Below, in pieces: positions 1-12,100 of a stretch of DNA of 64,000 nt. The position numbers and the translations under genes were made by a program. Every line of letters begins with the position of its first letter. Within the stretch, counting starts at the first letter, position 1. Below the pieces are notes generated by a model. The model saw only the letters and a program-made list of their open reading frames with translations, ran no database searches and was not told the DNA's origin. Source of the stretch: Cyanoderma ruficeps (Eukaryota; Chordata; Aves; Passeriformes; Timaliidae); assembly GCA_008694505.1 (NCBI GenBank), contig VZDJ01001247.1, forward strand, positions 871,050 through 935,049. The letters are read 5' to 3'.

Positions 1-11
1 TATTTAGGGGG

Positions 12-42
12 TTTTTTTGGTTTTTTTTTTTTTTTTTTTTTT
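12..42. repeat. T-rich simple repeat
   Basis: Seven T, two G, then an uninterrupted run of 22 T, close to the window edge. It could be the antisense poly(A) of a retrocopy that continues outside the window, but no cDNA-like sequence is recognisable beside it. Confidence 0.85.
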
Positions 43-696
43 GTGGTGGGATATAGGGAGGAGGAAATTCAAGCTCATCTTTCCAAGAGATCTGGAGTAA
101 AAGATCTGGAGTAAAAGTTCTTGTTGATCATTTAACAACACGAGAGAAGTCTCCTCCTGTACCTTCATGAAAAATACCTGATTTTGATGTCAGAGGGTGA
201 AAATTAACTTCCTGGTGTCCAAACTGGACAATTTCTGGAATTCTTGTTTCCCCAATGAATTTTGTAAATGAGAGGGTGAAGGATTTCCTGGAATGCTGCA
301 CAACCTGCTCAGGCCAAGGAGTGACTCTTCATGGTTCTTGCAATATGGATCCTGCTGGAAGTTTCTCAATCTGCATAAACTGAGTCATGAAAACCTTGAA
401 AAACTGTGGGACCATTGGAATTTCCTTTCCAGTGCCGAGCATACCCTGGGAATCCAACAGGAGTGTCATCTGTAAATTGCCCTGGTGAATCATTCCACTT
501 GCAGCAGTTGGTCTTTTGCTCCTTACAATTCTAAATCAGAACCCCTCAGTGACCTGGTGGGGAAGGAAATCACCACAGGCTCAAAGGACAGCCCCACATC
601 TGTCACCATCTTTATCTCACCCAGGCAAGATCTCAGATAAATACGAGACATAAAGGACTTCAGGAAGGCAGACGGAAGGTGTATCTGCAAGGAGAT
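43..696. other. Unassigned intergenic DNA
   Basis: No repeat family, domain or RNA structure recognised. The only open frame (293-475, 60 codons) has no recognisable motif and is of a length expected by chance. Confidence 0.6.
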
Positions 697-914
697 GCAT
701 TGGGTATGAAAGATATTGGGAAGGAATTGTTCCCTGTGAGGGTGGGCAGGCCCTGGAACAGGGTCCCCAGAGAAGCTGTGGCTGCCCCTGGATCCCTGGA
801 AGTGTTCAAGGCCAGGTTGGACAGGGCTTGGAGCAACCTGGGATAGTGGAAGTTGCCCCTGGGATGGGATTGGATGGGCTTTAAGGTCCCTTCCAACTGA
901 AACACCTCTGTGAT
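697..914 (+). mobile_element. CR1 LINE, 3' end fragment
   Basis: Sense-oriented 3' untranslated end of a CR1 non-LTR retrotransposon. It begins in the block ending GGAATTGTTCCC, runs through the GGCAGGCCCTGG, GAAGCTGTGGCTGCC and GGATCCCTGGAAGTG landmarks, and ends at CTCTGTGAT, the degenerate copy of the CR1 terminal 8-mer repeat. It is 5'-truncated with no ORF2 sequence left. The frame open on the opposite strand (660-905) is only the antisense of this repeat. Confidence 0.93.
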
Positions 915-1029
915 AAAAGATAAGAGGTAGATAAGCTGTTTATGCAGGGGACAGGTGGCTAAATCTGTCTAAACCATATCTAAAGATTTTCAGTTCTCTT
1001 GGGAATACAAATGTTAAATATTACTTCAG

Positions 1030-1309
1030 TGTAGTCGTTGTAGAGACGGACACGACATATAGAGTGACACGGTAAAATTTTTACAAGGCTCTCTTTATTA
1101 TGGTAGCATACTGTCTTTTATACACTTTTTACAAACTTTGTGGGTGACTTTAACTCGTTAATAGCTTTTTTGCCAATTATTCTATTGGTTAGTAAAAGGT
1201 ATTCTACTATTCTATCAAATCTCTCTATTGTATTGTTTACATATTTTCTTTACTGATTCTCATGGGACAAATTCCTTGTTATTTATTACAGGTGCATTTG
1301 TTTTTCACA
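1030..1309 (-). mobile_element. Solo LTR of an avian endogenous retrovirus
   Basis: On the minus strand the order is that of an LTR: a TG start at 1309, a TATA box (TATAAAA, complement of 1116-1122), an AATAAA signal (complement of 1094-1099) about 20 bp downstream, then a roughly 65-bp R-U5 ending in ACTACA at 1030. Flanks are TTCAG on the left (1025-1029) and CTCAG on the right (1310-1314), a possible 5-bp target duplication with one change. There is no primer-binding site next to the 3' end, so it is probably a solo LTR left by recombination. Family not identified. The TATA/AATAAA spacing is the strongest evidence and the right boundary the weakest. Confidence 0.62.
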
Positions 1310-3690
1310 CTCAGAATAGATTGTTGTGTTAAAGGAATTTCTCATTTTCAAAATAACTTCATATGGGAACTTGCAAATTGCTTGTTTGCTGCACTTAAAA
1401 GAAATGACAGGCCAGCTTTGGCCTCTTCCACAGAGTGTTCCCATGTAAAACAGTGAAACTGAAGGTCTCTTTCCTCTTCTAGCTGTGTACAGGGAGGTGG
1501 GGGTAATTCCTTGAATTTTTGTTTGTTTTTGTTGTTTTTATCAAGCTGATGAGCAATGATGCAGCCTTTCTGTTTCTCACAGACCTCCAGAGAAGTGTGT
1601 ATGTCACTACTGGTTCATACTCCTTGTTTTCCAGTAATTGGGAATGAATTACAGTTTAATCCTTTCTTGTCAATACAGCCAAAACCAATCGTGGAATCCT
1701 CAAAGGAAAACTCTTTGGAAAACAATTTGCAATTAAACAGAAATGGAAACAAGGCAGGTGGTTAAAATGAGAAACAATAAAAATAAAGAGTAATGACCCT
1801 TAGAAGATGAGACTGTGCAAGAAAAAATGCATTTTAATGATGATATCTAACTTTGGGTAATTTTTTTGCATGTTTATTTAATTTTTAATAAAAGGAGCAG
1901 GCCTTCAGTCACCGTAAGGCTTCATTCGCTTCAGTGTCAGTTAATACACAAAAACTACTCAACATGGTATCTGGCACTCATTCAGTCAAGAAACTCCTCA
2001 GATAAAGGATATTTTCTGGCCATTTAGGAAAGGAACTTCATCATTCTGACATGATTCAGGTTCATTTACAGGCAGCATTTTTTCCAGATCCTGACAAAGA
2101 TCTGGTTTGAGATCTGGATAAGTTTCTACTTTTACTTGCAAGTTTGCCCCTATTAGAACATAACTTGCCACACCATGTTTCCTTGAATTCAGATGGAAAG
2201 TTAAGAACTAAATCTCCTGTCAGGCTATGGCTGGACAAGCCCAGTCAAGGTGAGGAATATTGAAAGGTACCCAGAAAGCTCCACACATTTGGACACAGGA
2301 TGCAGAAATATTAAAGCGGGAGTTCTGAGACATTTTTCACACTGAGGCAAATCTCCATTTCCATTTGGATCATGGTGATCCAGACTCAACTCTTGTTGAT
2401 ATTAAAACAGCAACAAACACGTTTGATAAGAGTTTCAAAGGTTTGGAGCTATGAGTTTGATGAGAAAACATCCACTGTGGGTTGAAGTGTGTCACTGGGA
2501 TCATCTAGAAAAGTAGAACACTCTGTAACAGGAATCCCATGGGATTTCTGGGTGTGGGATTTCTGGGCACTCTTCATCTGGAGCAGAAATGCACAGTCAG
2601 GGCCTGTGTGCACAAAGAAAGTGAGGAGGGGTTTAATTCCTGCAGAACTGAACCTATCCAGACCTTTGCAGGAATTTGTATCCCGTGAAAATAAGGCAGA
2701 ATGCACAAAGTGCTTTGAACAGGGAATCAGTAGGAAAGAAGTTTCTGGGAAGTTGGTTTTCCTTGAGGTTTATCCAGGGACTGACGGAGTCCTTCATTAT
2801 CACAAACTGAGATGGAAACAAGCAAAGAAATTCGTCCCAAAGAAAATGAAGACAACCAGGTGAATTCCAGCTTTTGACAGCAAATTTTTGAATCACTCTG
2901 CTGACACTTTAAGAAACCACTTGTCGATTAATTAACACAGCCCAATGGCTGTGATTTGATCTTTCTTAATCTCTTTGAGGCTCATCCACTTCATGATGAA
3001 AATATGTGGGTGCAAGCACAGCAAAACTTGTCCCACTGCAGTGATTTCGTGGGGACTGTGCAGGCACCAGTTTGGACAAATGGGTTTGTTCAGGTTTGGA
3101 AAGAAAACAATAGTTTCACAGTAAAAACATAAGTTGAAAAGCTCCTTAAGTATCTCTCCAGTAAATGCTGAAGAGGAAAAACCAACTTTAGCTTAAATGG
3201 GATTTGGAAAATATCTCACTCACCAGTGAAAAGTTCTGTAGATCATAACTTTATTAATAATGAGATGAATATGTCATGTGTGGGCTATTGAAGTCACTCT
3301 GATAGATAAAGAAGCAGTAAGTAGTGACCTTTAAATGCTAATTGCTGATGTCTTAGAGCCTGTAAACTGCTTAAATGGAGTTCATGCACACAAATCTTAG
3401 AGCAACAAAGGACGTGCTCATTTGGAATATTAAAGGAACAATTTACTGTAACAGTTTGAGAAAGTACATTTGACATTAGAAGTGTAGCAAAATAATAAAA
3501 CCACATTATTAGATATATCCAAAGGTCAAATGTCTGAAGCCAAAGCCACCACCACGTGTAAAAAGCCAAGTTGTTTGAAAGGAGTGGAAGATGTTTAAAA
3601 TACCTTCCTGTGGCTAAATGTAAGCTGTAGAGAAGGAATGGAAATGCCACAGGCAAGAGATGTCAATAATGGATATTTAAGGTAGTCTTC
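1310..3690. other. Unassigned AT-rich DNA
   Basis: No repeat family or gene recognised. Positions 2541-2567 hold a tandem 15-bp duplication (GGGATTTCTGGG twice). A frame at 2489-2863 (+, 124 codons) overlaps two minus-strand frames and shows no domain, so it is not called a gene. Confidence 0.55.
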
Positions 3691-3785
3691 TGTGTTGGTT
3701 TTGCACAGACTGGTTTTTGGCAGTGAAGTGGCCACAGAGGTGGTTGCTGAACAGGAATGTCCCAGATATAACCTTCTTGTTTTTT
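3691..3785 (+). mobile_element. 5' piece of an ERVL-like LTR
   Basis: The segment opens with TGTGTTGGTTTTGCA and continues with a GGTTTTTGGCAGTG block and a CCACAGAGGTGG block. This is the order seen at the start of a common bird ERVL-type LTR. The resemblance fades after about 3785 and no TATA or AATAAA signal follows at the expected place, so the copy looks truncated. Recognition is from memory of the family pattern and could not be checked against a library. Confidence 0.5.
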
Positions 3786-5973
3786 CATGCACAGCTGAGT
3801 GGGGTAATTTTTTATTTTAGTTATTTTAGTTATTTTTGTCACCTGACTAAAGGCTGGTCACACTCAAAGCCAAGGCTTCTTGAAGAACACAAGACCAGCG
3901 ATGGCTGGAGGAATCTTAATGACCCAGTCACTGAAAATTCCTTACTCCCAAGGCTGTCAGAGGAGGTTCAGGGATTCACCATTCCACCCTCTGGTGCACA
4001 GACCCAAAGAAGAGTGAAGGGGAAACTCTCTTACCCCAAACCATTCCAGGATTCTATGATTCTTACCAGGATCCAGATCCTTGCACTACTGCAGTACCTT
4101 CACTGAAAATATTTAACGTCTGTCTTGATAGACTAAATTGCATTATTTCAGAGTCTTTTCTTTTTCACTTAAATTCTGAAATTGAAATATTTAAGCCTTG
4201 CTTTGAAATTATTTTTAATTGTGTTCTAGAAACAGTTCAGTGAGTTCTTGAATTCAAACATTTCTCTTTATTGTGTCTTCGCTGATATATGTGAACAACA
4301 GATTTGGACGTTTGCGTTAAGATCTCTTCTGTTTAGGTGAGAATAGGAATTTTTTTTTTTTCAGTTATGTCCTGAAATTAAAATATTAATCTGCTTTTGA
4401 AGGTTTTGTTGGAAACTGCCTTTTTACAAAAGTTAATTACAGTGACTCTTTTATTGCAAAGTACAGAGATTATTTTTTCCCTATATCCATAATTATAAAC
4501 ATAATGAGCCTATGACAGGTTTCTTCTCCCTCAATTTATCAAGGACATTGAAAGCAAGAAGAAAGGGCTTGAAACGCCCTCTGTAACTCACTCTGCAGTG
4601 AAAACCATGGAGTTCACCCCTGTTGCTGACCCACATCAGCCAATCCAGGGACAGGCACTTCCCTGGTGCTCCAGGAGGGATATCAATCTTTCCAGGCACA
4701 CAATAAACCTCTCCCAGTATCACCAGCAGGTTGGATTTGTTACTGCAATCCTTGCAGACATCCTTGAATTCAGCACTTTCTTGTTTTGGGGTTTTTTTTG
4801 TCTGCAGTGCATCCATTGGGTTTTGTAAATGAGGGTTGAAATTCCAGCTGTTCAGCACAGGATTGGGGAGCTGTTGTACCAGAAACCTTCTGAGCACAAA
4901 TCACATCCACTCGATGCATGCATTTCTCGTAAAACTCATAAAGATCCATCAAACAAACAGAAATTCCAGAACTCCTTGGAATTTCATTGCAATCTGGACA
5001 CCTAAAATATCACTAAAATAGAACAGTTTAAAGCAGAAGCATTGGAAAATTTATTCAGAAAATATAGAATATTCTGTAAGAAGATGAAAAACTCTCTTTG
5101 AATTTCTTTAGGCAGATGGAAGATTTAAGATACAGGTCTCCTACACCCTGGGAAAATCCTATGCCACTTACCCTGTAGGAATTAGCAGTGATGAATCCTT
5201 TTTCTGGAAGATTTTCTGAGCACAGTCTCTCTTTCTCCTATTCATTTCTCCCTGAAATTCAGGGAATTTTATATAAAATCACAGTGTGTGGGGAGAGAAG
5301 GAGCTGATGGATGGACTTATTTTGCTGCAAGAATTAAAGTAACTAAGCCCAGGCCCTAAGTTCATGCTCCATACTTGCAGTTAAACCTCCTTGGGGGGGC
5401 TAAAAGACAGCTCAAGTTTTAACATATTATTTTCCATTTTTTAGTAGTTTCTGATTGTTTGCCTCATCTTTCTCCTCCACATAGACATTTGGAAGGAAAA
5501 ACACTGAATCCATGTGTTTATGGACCCTGTGTTTTCTGCTTCTTGCCATCAGTCCCACTCTGCATAACAAGATTTATGCTGTTAGAAAGCCCCAAAATGC
5601 ACTCAGCAAGCAGCTCTTCTGTGCCTGTTCTTTCAGCTCTCCTGGTATCAAGCACAACCATTTGTTTTCTTGAATTTTAACCCAATTGTAGAAATGCACC
5701 TCAGGGTTCAGCAAGAACACGATAATTTTTGTCCTGTTTACAATGTCTCCAGTCACTTTTAGGCTGCAAAGCTGCAAACAAGGAAAACACAGTTGTTGAA
5801 CCCGCTGTAAAAAACTTTTTTTTACAGTTTGGAACAAAACAGAGCCTAGCATTAAATAATATCCTAATGTTATGTTCCCTTTTCAGCCTGGGCTTGAAGA
5901 GATGTGCTGCCAAAATATTTGTCTTGTTCCTTCTCAACTTGAATTCTAAGGGATGTAATCTCTGGGGGTGTAA
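3786..5973. other. Mostly unassigned DNA
   Basis: Apart from the CR1 stump at 4037-4062 nothing is recognised. Minus-strand frames at 4493-4897 (134 codons) and 4770-4952 (60 codons) are rich in cysteine and overlap in different frames. They match no domain I can name. Confidence 0.5.
4037..4062 (+). mobile_element. CR1 3' stump
   Basis: Only the last bases of a CR1 are present: CCCAAACCATTCC followed by a GGATTCTATGA tail. The heptamer TCTTACC occurs just before it (4031-4037) and just after it (4063-4069), which could be target-site copies of an extremely 5'-truncated insertion. At this length chance resemblance cannot be excluded. Confidence 0.5.
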
Positions 5974-5974
5974 C

Positions 5975-6118
5975 CACATCCCTGGAAGTGTCCAGGACAA
6001 AGTTGGAAAGGGCTTGAAGCAACCTGGGATAGTGGAAGATGTCCCTGCTCATGGCAGAGGGTGGAACTGGATGGACTTTAAGGTTTCTTCCAACTCAAAC
6101 CATTCTGGGATTCTGTGA
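5975..6118 (+). mobile_element. CR1 LINE, 3' end fragment
   Basis: Starts abruptly at the CATCCCTGGAAGTG landmark and continues through GCAACCTGGGATAGTGGAAG and the TGGACTTTAAGG block to a TTCTGGGATTCTGTGA tail. It is 5'-truncated to about 145 bp and moderately diverged. Confidence 0.92.
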
Positions 6119-8561
6119 ACATCTTTATGCATTTCAAACTGTTTCACTGGCACTTTACTCTCCATTCTTATTCTAAAAGAACTTTAAGAAAGCAGGAAAT
6201 ACATTTATGTTTTCTTAAGTTGATCAAGTTCAAGTAAAGATGTTGCTAGTTTGAAAAATATATAGGTATAAAAATTTATATGTTTATAGCCCCCTCTTTA
6301 TAAAGTTCTAAGGAATTCTAGTATTTGCATAGGATTGTTCTATTTTTTTTAATCTAAATAGCAATGCAACAGAAGGACTGAATAGACAATTGGGGGAAAA
6401 TAATGAGTAAAACGGATGGAAATAGAGAAGAAGAGATTATAGTGATCAATAGATTGTTGTTACTTTTCTTTCATCCTTCCCAAAGTTATGCAGCCATGCT
6501 AAATTATTTAGCCCTGCATTAATGGGAAACAATACAGAAATGTGCCACCCACGTGCCTCGTTTTCCTAATGCCAAAACCCAACAATAGCTGGAACAAAAT
6601 ACAAAATACTCTACTGTCAGTGAAGAACAATAGAGAAAAAGCAACAAATCAAAGTATTTTCTGAGCTTTATCCTCCAGAAAGAAAGAGAGGGCAGAGCTT
6701 TGCTGTGATCCAGTGGCACTTCTGTGGTTCTGCTTTTGATGTTCTGTGAGGTCTCTGCAGCATCTCCCCACCTTTTAAAGGCAAGCCAAACACTTACAGT
6801 CCCTAATAACTGTTTTGATCATTATCCACGCACTCGAGGAATCAGGAGAAAAGATCAGATGATTTCTTTTGCTCCTGAGAAAGGGGAAAGAAAGCCCCCC
6901 ACTAATGAGATTGCTGGTGCCACTCCACTACTGATTGCTGCACGTCAGCCAGCTCAGGGCACGCTGCTGGACTCCTCAGCGCAGGCAGCTCGCTGGGAAG
7001 GATTAAAATGTGCCTGGGAGGCTCTTCAGACTTGGGAAATTCAAAGCAGGATCTATACTTTTTGAAGAAGAGAGGAAGAGGGTGAGGGAGAAGTGTCACT
7101 TGCCAAGCTCAGCTGAGATGAGCCGAGACAAAGCCTCAGTTTGGCACATCCACACAAGGAAACATCAGGCTCAGGCACTGATCCACCTTCCACCCTGCGC
7201 CAAAACATAAACTTTTTTTTTCTAAAGAAGAATCTGCAGGCAGGTGTAAACTCTGCATTTCATACACAACAGATACTGCAATGTCATTAATCTTGAAGGA
7301 ATATATGATTTTTTATTCCTATTCTCTGGTTTTAGACAGAAACTATTTCTTTAATATTCAGGACATTAATCCAGATATAGTTTTCAAAAATAATTTCATC
7401 ATTATTCATAATAATGGTGGCATAACTGCTACAATAACTGTTTTCTCTGCTGTGTCAGTTTACAATTATTATTTGAAGTTTTAAAGCTTTTCTTGATTAA
7501 ATAGCATACTTGAACAGATCCCAGTTTTCTCAAGTGTCAGAGCCCATGATATCAACATCACTATGTCTTTGCTCACAGTTTGCTTTGCATTTGAAAGCAG
7601 ATATTACTGCAGAGATGTTTTTTAGGGGCTCGTTTCATAACTGTCCATGAAAAACCATGAAGTAAATTGTGGTTCAGCAGTGACATTTAATAAAAGCCTG
7701 CAGTTTTACTTTCCTGAGTGTAACAAGTACAAGCAGTGCTTTCTGTTGGCCAGAGCAGGGGAGGTGCTTTGGCCAGTGAGGAAAACGGGCACAATGCATG
7801 CCCTGGGTGCAGAACACAGCTCACAAACACAAGAAATGGAATAATTAATCCTAAAATGAGCACCAAGTAAGACTGAAAGGTCAGCTGAGCTGACGGGCAT
7901 GTTTTGCAGCATAACAATTTCAGAAATGATGTTGAACGTCTGCAGGGTACGTGGTGCTGGAAATGCCACCCATCTGCTCGTGCTCAGCCTCAGCTCTGGG
8001 TTTTGGAGTTACACAGATCAGGATCAGCCACGCATGGAGAGGAACAGCAAAGATAATTTTGTGGGGGGGAAGCTGAAGGTTTAAGTTCTCCCTGTTGCAG
8101 AGGTCTTAATCATTCATGCTGCTGCTGATAGTAAATTAAGTCTGTAAATGTCAGACCATTGTTGTGCATCTTTTCCACATCAGAACCAAGGAAAATCTTC
8201 TTTTATTGGCACTCAACCTCTAGGAAAGGGGTTACCAAGAACAGTTCTCCCTGTTGCTGGTCTGGAAAAGAGGGAAAGCTGTGCCCTTGCCAGCCTCATT
8301 CCTCAGAGAGGAATGCTGCATTCCACCCCACTTGGATGTAATATAAATTAATACATAATTAAGTTCTAGTTTGGTCACAACCAGTATCCAAAGCTGATTT
8401 GACCACAAAGTTTAAGCCACTGGCATTGGAGATGGAATATTGCCAGGTTAGAAATCAGGTGTGTTGCCCTGAGGTTTTCTGTCTTTTGTCTTTCTGTAGA
8501 ATTTTCACACGCAGTCTTGATGTAAATAATGTCTATTCTTAGAATGTTTGCATACTTCTCC
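6119..8561. other. Unassigned DNA with a GC-richer patch
   Basis: No repeat recognised. Positions 6720-7205 are clearly GC-richer than the flanks and hold overlapping open frames on both strands, the longest at 6724-7065 (+, 113 codons). No start context, splice pattern or domain supports a gene. The rest is AT-rich. Confidence 0.5.
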
Positions 8562-8766
8562 TGTGAGAGAAGAAATGATTGATGGTGATGTCCACCATCC
8601 AGGATGAAGGGGTGGTAACCTGTGTAGCCAATCCCTTGACCTCTGTACATATCTATAAATACTGGAGTCAAAATAAAATTAAGAGAGAGTTTTTCTACAA
8701 CAGCCGTGTCCTGAGCCTCTCTCAAGTGTTCCTAAATTGGGACACGCCCAGCTTCGCCCCGCGACA
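8562..8766 (+). mobile_element. LTR of an alpharetrovirus-like endogenous retrovirus
   Basis: The 3' half is clear: TATAAATA at 8654-8661, AATAAA at 8672-8677, a short R-U5 and a CA end at 8766, followed two bases later by a primer-binding site. The 5' start is uncertain. TGTGAGAG at 8562 is one candidate, but TG positions at 8521 and 8580 are also possible. No second copy of this LTR lies in the window, so it is either a 5' LTR whose body was lost or a truncated insertion. A CR1 lies about 90 bp downstream. Confidence 0.7.
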
Positions 8767-8768
8767 TC

Positions 8769-8787
8769 TGGTGACCCCGAATGTGTG
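8769..8787 (+). other. Retroviral primer-binding site, tRNA-Trp type
   Basis: TGGTGACCCCGA is complementary to the 3' end of tRNA-Trp for 12 consecutive bases, then diverges (ATGTGTG instead of the expected CGTGAT). tRNA-Trp is the primer used by the avian leukosis/sarcoma group. Its place two bases after the LTR end is the position seen in that group. No gag-like frame follows. Confidence 0.7.
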
Positions 8788-8879
8788 AGAACCGCAGCCC
8801 AACACAGGTGCATATAGAAGACAAAAGAGAAAAATCTGAAAATAAATACTCTTTGTGCTTTCACCCATATCAATAAATT

Positions 8880-9141
8880 ACAACGGCTTTAAGCTGAACG
8901 AGAGGACATTTAAATGGGGTATGGGGCAGGAATTGTCCCCTGGGAGGGCGGGGAGGCCCTGGCACAGGGTGCCCAGAGAAGCTGTGGCTGCCCCTGGATC
9001 CCTGAAGTGTCCAAGGCCAGGCTGGACAGGGCTTGGAGCAACCTGGGAGAGTGGAAGGTGTCCCTGTCCATGGCAGGAGGTGACACTTAAAGAGGGTTTT
9101 AAGGTCCCTTCCAACCCAAACCATTCCATGATTCTGTGATT
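8880..9141 (+). mobile_element. CR1 LINE, 3' end fragment
   Basis: About 260 bp, starting in the GGCTTTAAGCTGAA block just upstream of GGAATTGTCCCC and ending in CCATGATTCTGTGATT. All landmarks are in order with few changes, so this is one of the better preserved copies here. It lies about 90 bp after the primer-binding site of the upstream LTR. Confidence 0.95.
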
Positions 9142-12100
9142 TTACCAACAACAAATTCCCTGGCAACAAAAAACCCCAGAGAATCAGCAGTTCTTATAAT
9201 GACTACAACTGTCACTTAGAACTGCTTACCCTATAAAATATTTACACCTTAAAATGAGATGTGAGACTAAACACAAGAACCAGGCAGAAGGAAACATTAA
9301 TTTTAAATATGTGCTGTATATAATTGTAGATTAAAATATTACAGCAAGTCATTTTTTCTTGATGGGAGACACTGTTCTCCAAGCAGCCTCATGAGGAAAT
9401 ATGATGGTTTTGACAGAATGCATTTTGCAAACACAGGTAGAAATTTTGATAAAAATAAATAGAATTCTAGTTTTATTCTTATCAAATAATGTTATGTTAA
9501 ATTCTAATTTAAAAATTACAGCTGTGTTGGTATAATTCAGTTCTCGTTAAATAAGCAAAATCAATCCAAGAGATAAATATTTAGCTTTTATTAAAATAGA
9601 AAGTTATTTCTATAGAATGTATTTTAGCTGCTTAAAACACATATTTATTTAGAGATTTTGTAGGTTTTCCTAGTTTTTCTTTGGACAGAAGCTATTGATG
9701 TATGAGTATTGCACCACTTATGTTCTGAATTCAATATGTTCAAATGTCAGAGTGCTAAGGCTGAAGCCAAAGATTTCATTCTTGAAGCACTTAATGATGT
9801 CACAGTCCAGCTTTAGAAGCCCTATCATCACAAACTGTCCTTAGATCAAGCAAAATAGTAAAACATTAGTGAGATTAGTTCACCCCTTTTCTCTGATTCA
9901 CATATTTTTTCCATGAATTGTTGAATGCTAATATCTTATTCATTCTTTGGGCCAGCAACAATTCTTTAGTGTGACACAGAGCTTGTTTTGGGTTTTGATG
10001 CAGCTCAAACAAAAATCTTGTAGAATAATAATGTCATTTAATTGCATTCATCACCTGAATGAGTCAGTGTTTAATAAACCTAATCAGCTCCCCCTTCCTT
10101 CCTGCAATCAGGTGTGGCAGTGTGGGTTTCCTCCCACCACAGAGAGCTGGATCCCAATTAATCACACCACTCCAGCTTCTCTTCACTCCATTTAAAATCT
10201 GTGCTGATGCTGCCTCTGCTGTGTCCGGGGATTTATTGCCACAAATAAACTGCAGCTCATTCCCTTTGTACTGGGACCTGTTTCCACGCTCACACCTACT
10301 GTGATCCTGTAATTCCATTGCAGCAGAGGCAGCTCATAATGACATTTTTCTCCCTGCCATTTGCCAAAGGAATAAATTCAGTTCTCAGCACCTGTGTAAA
10401 AACATGTTCTTTAATTACAACCACCACAGAGCCATGGAGTTCTATCACTAAAATTTCTATAGATATTTATCTATAAGCTGTAACATCATTAATTGAATTT
10501 CATACAACCTTATTCCATATAATTTCATCCTTCTGGGAAGCAGAAAATGTCACATCAACACACCCACAACAAAGTGGGGTAAAAGGGAGTTACTCCCAGG
10601 TAACCATGTAAAAAGGATGGATTTTGTCTGAGGTGAAGAATGCTTCAGGGAGGGCTAAAGCTGAAATGATTTTAAACTGTAAATTAGTAAAATCATTACT
10701 CTGTCTTCTCAGAAGAAATTGATATTAATGCTTTAGCACTGTGACTTACCTGACCACGTTTCTGGAGTAGCAGCCGTGTCCAGAAGAGATTTTTGTTAGT
10801 TTGTATATATATATTATTATTTTTTCTTTGTTGGGTTTTAGGATAGACATGAGCTTAAAAGCTGTTCAGGGTCTCTATACCATGTTTAGAAGGCATAATC
10901 TCCTTTCTACTTATTTACTCTCTTTCTTTATTAACTCTCCATTTCCTCTCTGGGATAGAAAAGTAAACATGCATTCATGGTATAGACAAGTTGCAGATGT
11001 CCCTATGTGTACCAGTGAAGCATCCTAATTTTATCATTTCTATGTTTTATAATTTCTATATCCTTTGAAAAATAGGTTTATGTGCCTGTGGTGATATAAA
11101 CAATTCCTGATTTTTAACAGGAGATTTAGGGACTGACAAACTGCCACATGTAGCAGCCCTTCTCTGAAATAAAGATGTTTTTTTCACAATTTCAATGAAA
11201 ACAGGATGCACAATAACAGCAACAGCAATAACTGAGGTACCTTCCAATAATAATATCATTTAAAAGGCTAATCCTTGATAAGAAAAAGGAAATGAAGGAA
11301 AATTAATAGCAGGATAATCAACAGACTGAATCATGACCCATTGTTGTGCAGACACCTGACTTTTACATGGCTATTCCAGGAAAATAACAAGTTTTATTTT
11401 CAAGCTGGCTTGTCTTGCACATCATCTTCATTTTGTAAGCAGCAGTGAAAAGCTTCAAAGAAATACTGCTCTACTTATGAGCACTTAATAATATAGCCTC
11501 AATGTTTAATATTATTTACAGAAAATCACTCTCCTTGCCAAATTCAGCCAGGCATGGTTTTATAGATGGTTTCAGAGCACTAAATAGAAAAGAGAAGGTA
11601 AAAGGCAAAGTAAATTGTAATTATATCATGACATATGGCCCTTGTATAAGGAGGAAGGGTTTTTTTACTATATATTTTTAATTTAAAATGAGCTAGCCTT
11701 TGTAATACAGCAGCAACAATATCCTGAAGAAAATCTGTGACCCTAAAATTCGGGTGGGTCACTGCTGCCTGGGACATCCATTAATAATTACCTTGATCAG
11801 ACAGGGATGATTAATGGATTTCAGGTGTTCCAACAGGACAACGTGAAAACATTTGAGGCTTGGCTGAACCTCAGAAGGAGAGGAGGGGTTGCTCTGAAAC
11901 TCAATTATACAAGGTTAAAGTTCCAGTGAAGAATATTCCTGTAAAACTTGGGACAGGCTTCCACCTCCTCAGCAGCCACACAGAGGGGCTGGGTTTTGTC
12001 TGTTAACCTGTTCCATTTCTGAAAAAAAAAAGAGATTTCCTGGGAATTTGGCAGCAATCTGGGAAGTGTCCTGTGCACTTCAGCAGGCAGAGTAACTGCT

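Noticed and set aside
3294..3656. 120-codon minus-strand frame with hydrophobic stretches
   Set aside because: AT-rich DNA read in this direction gives many Leu/Phe/Tyr codons. No start context, no domain and overlapping frames.
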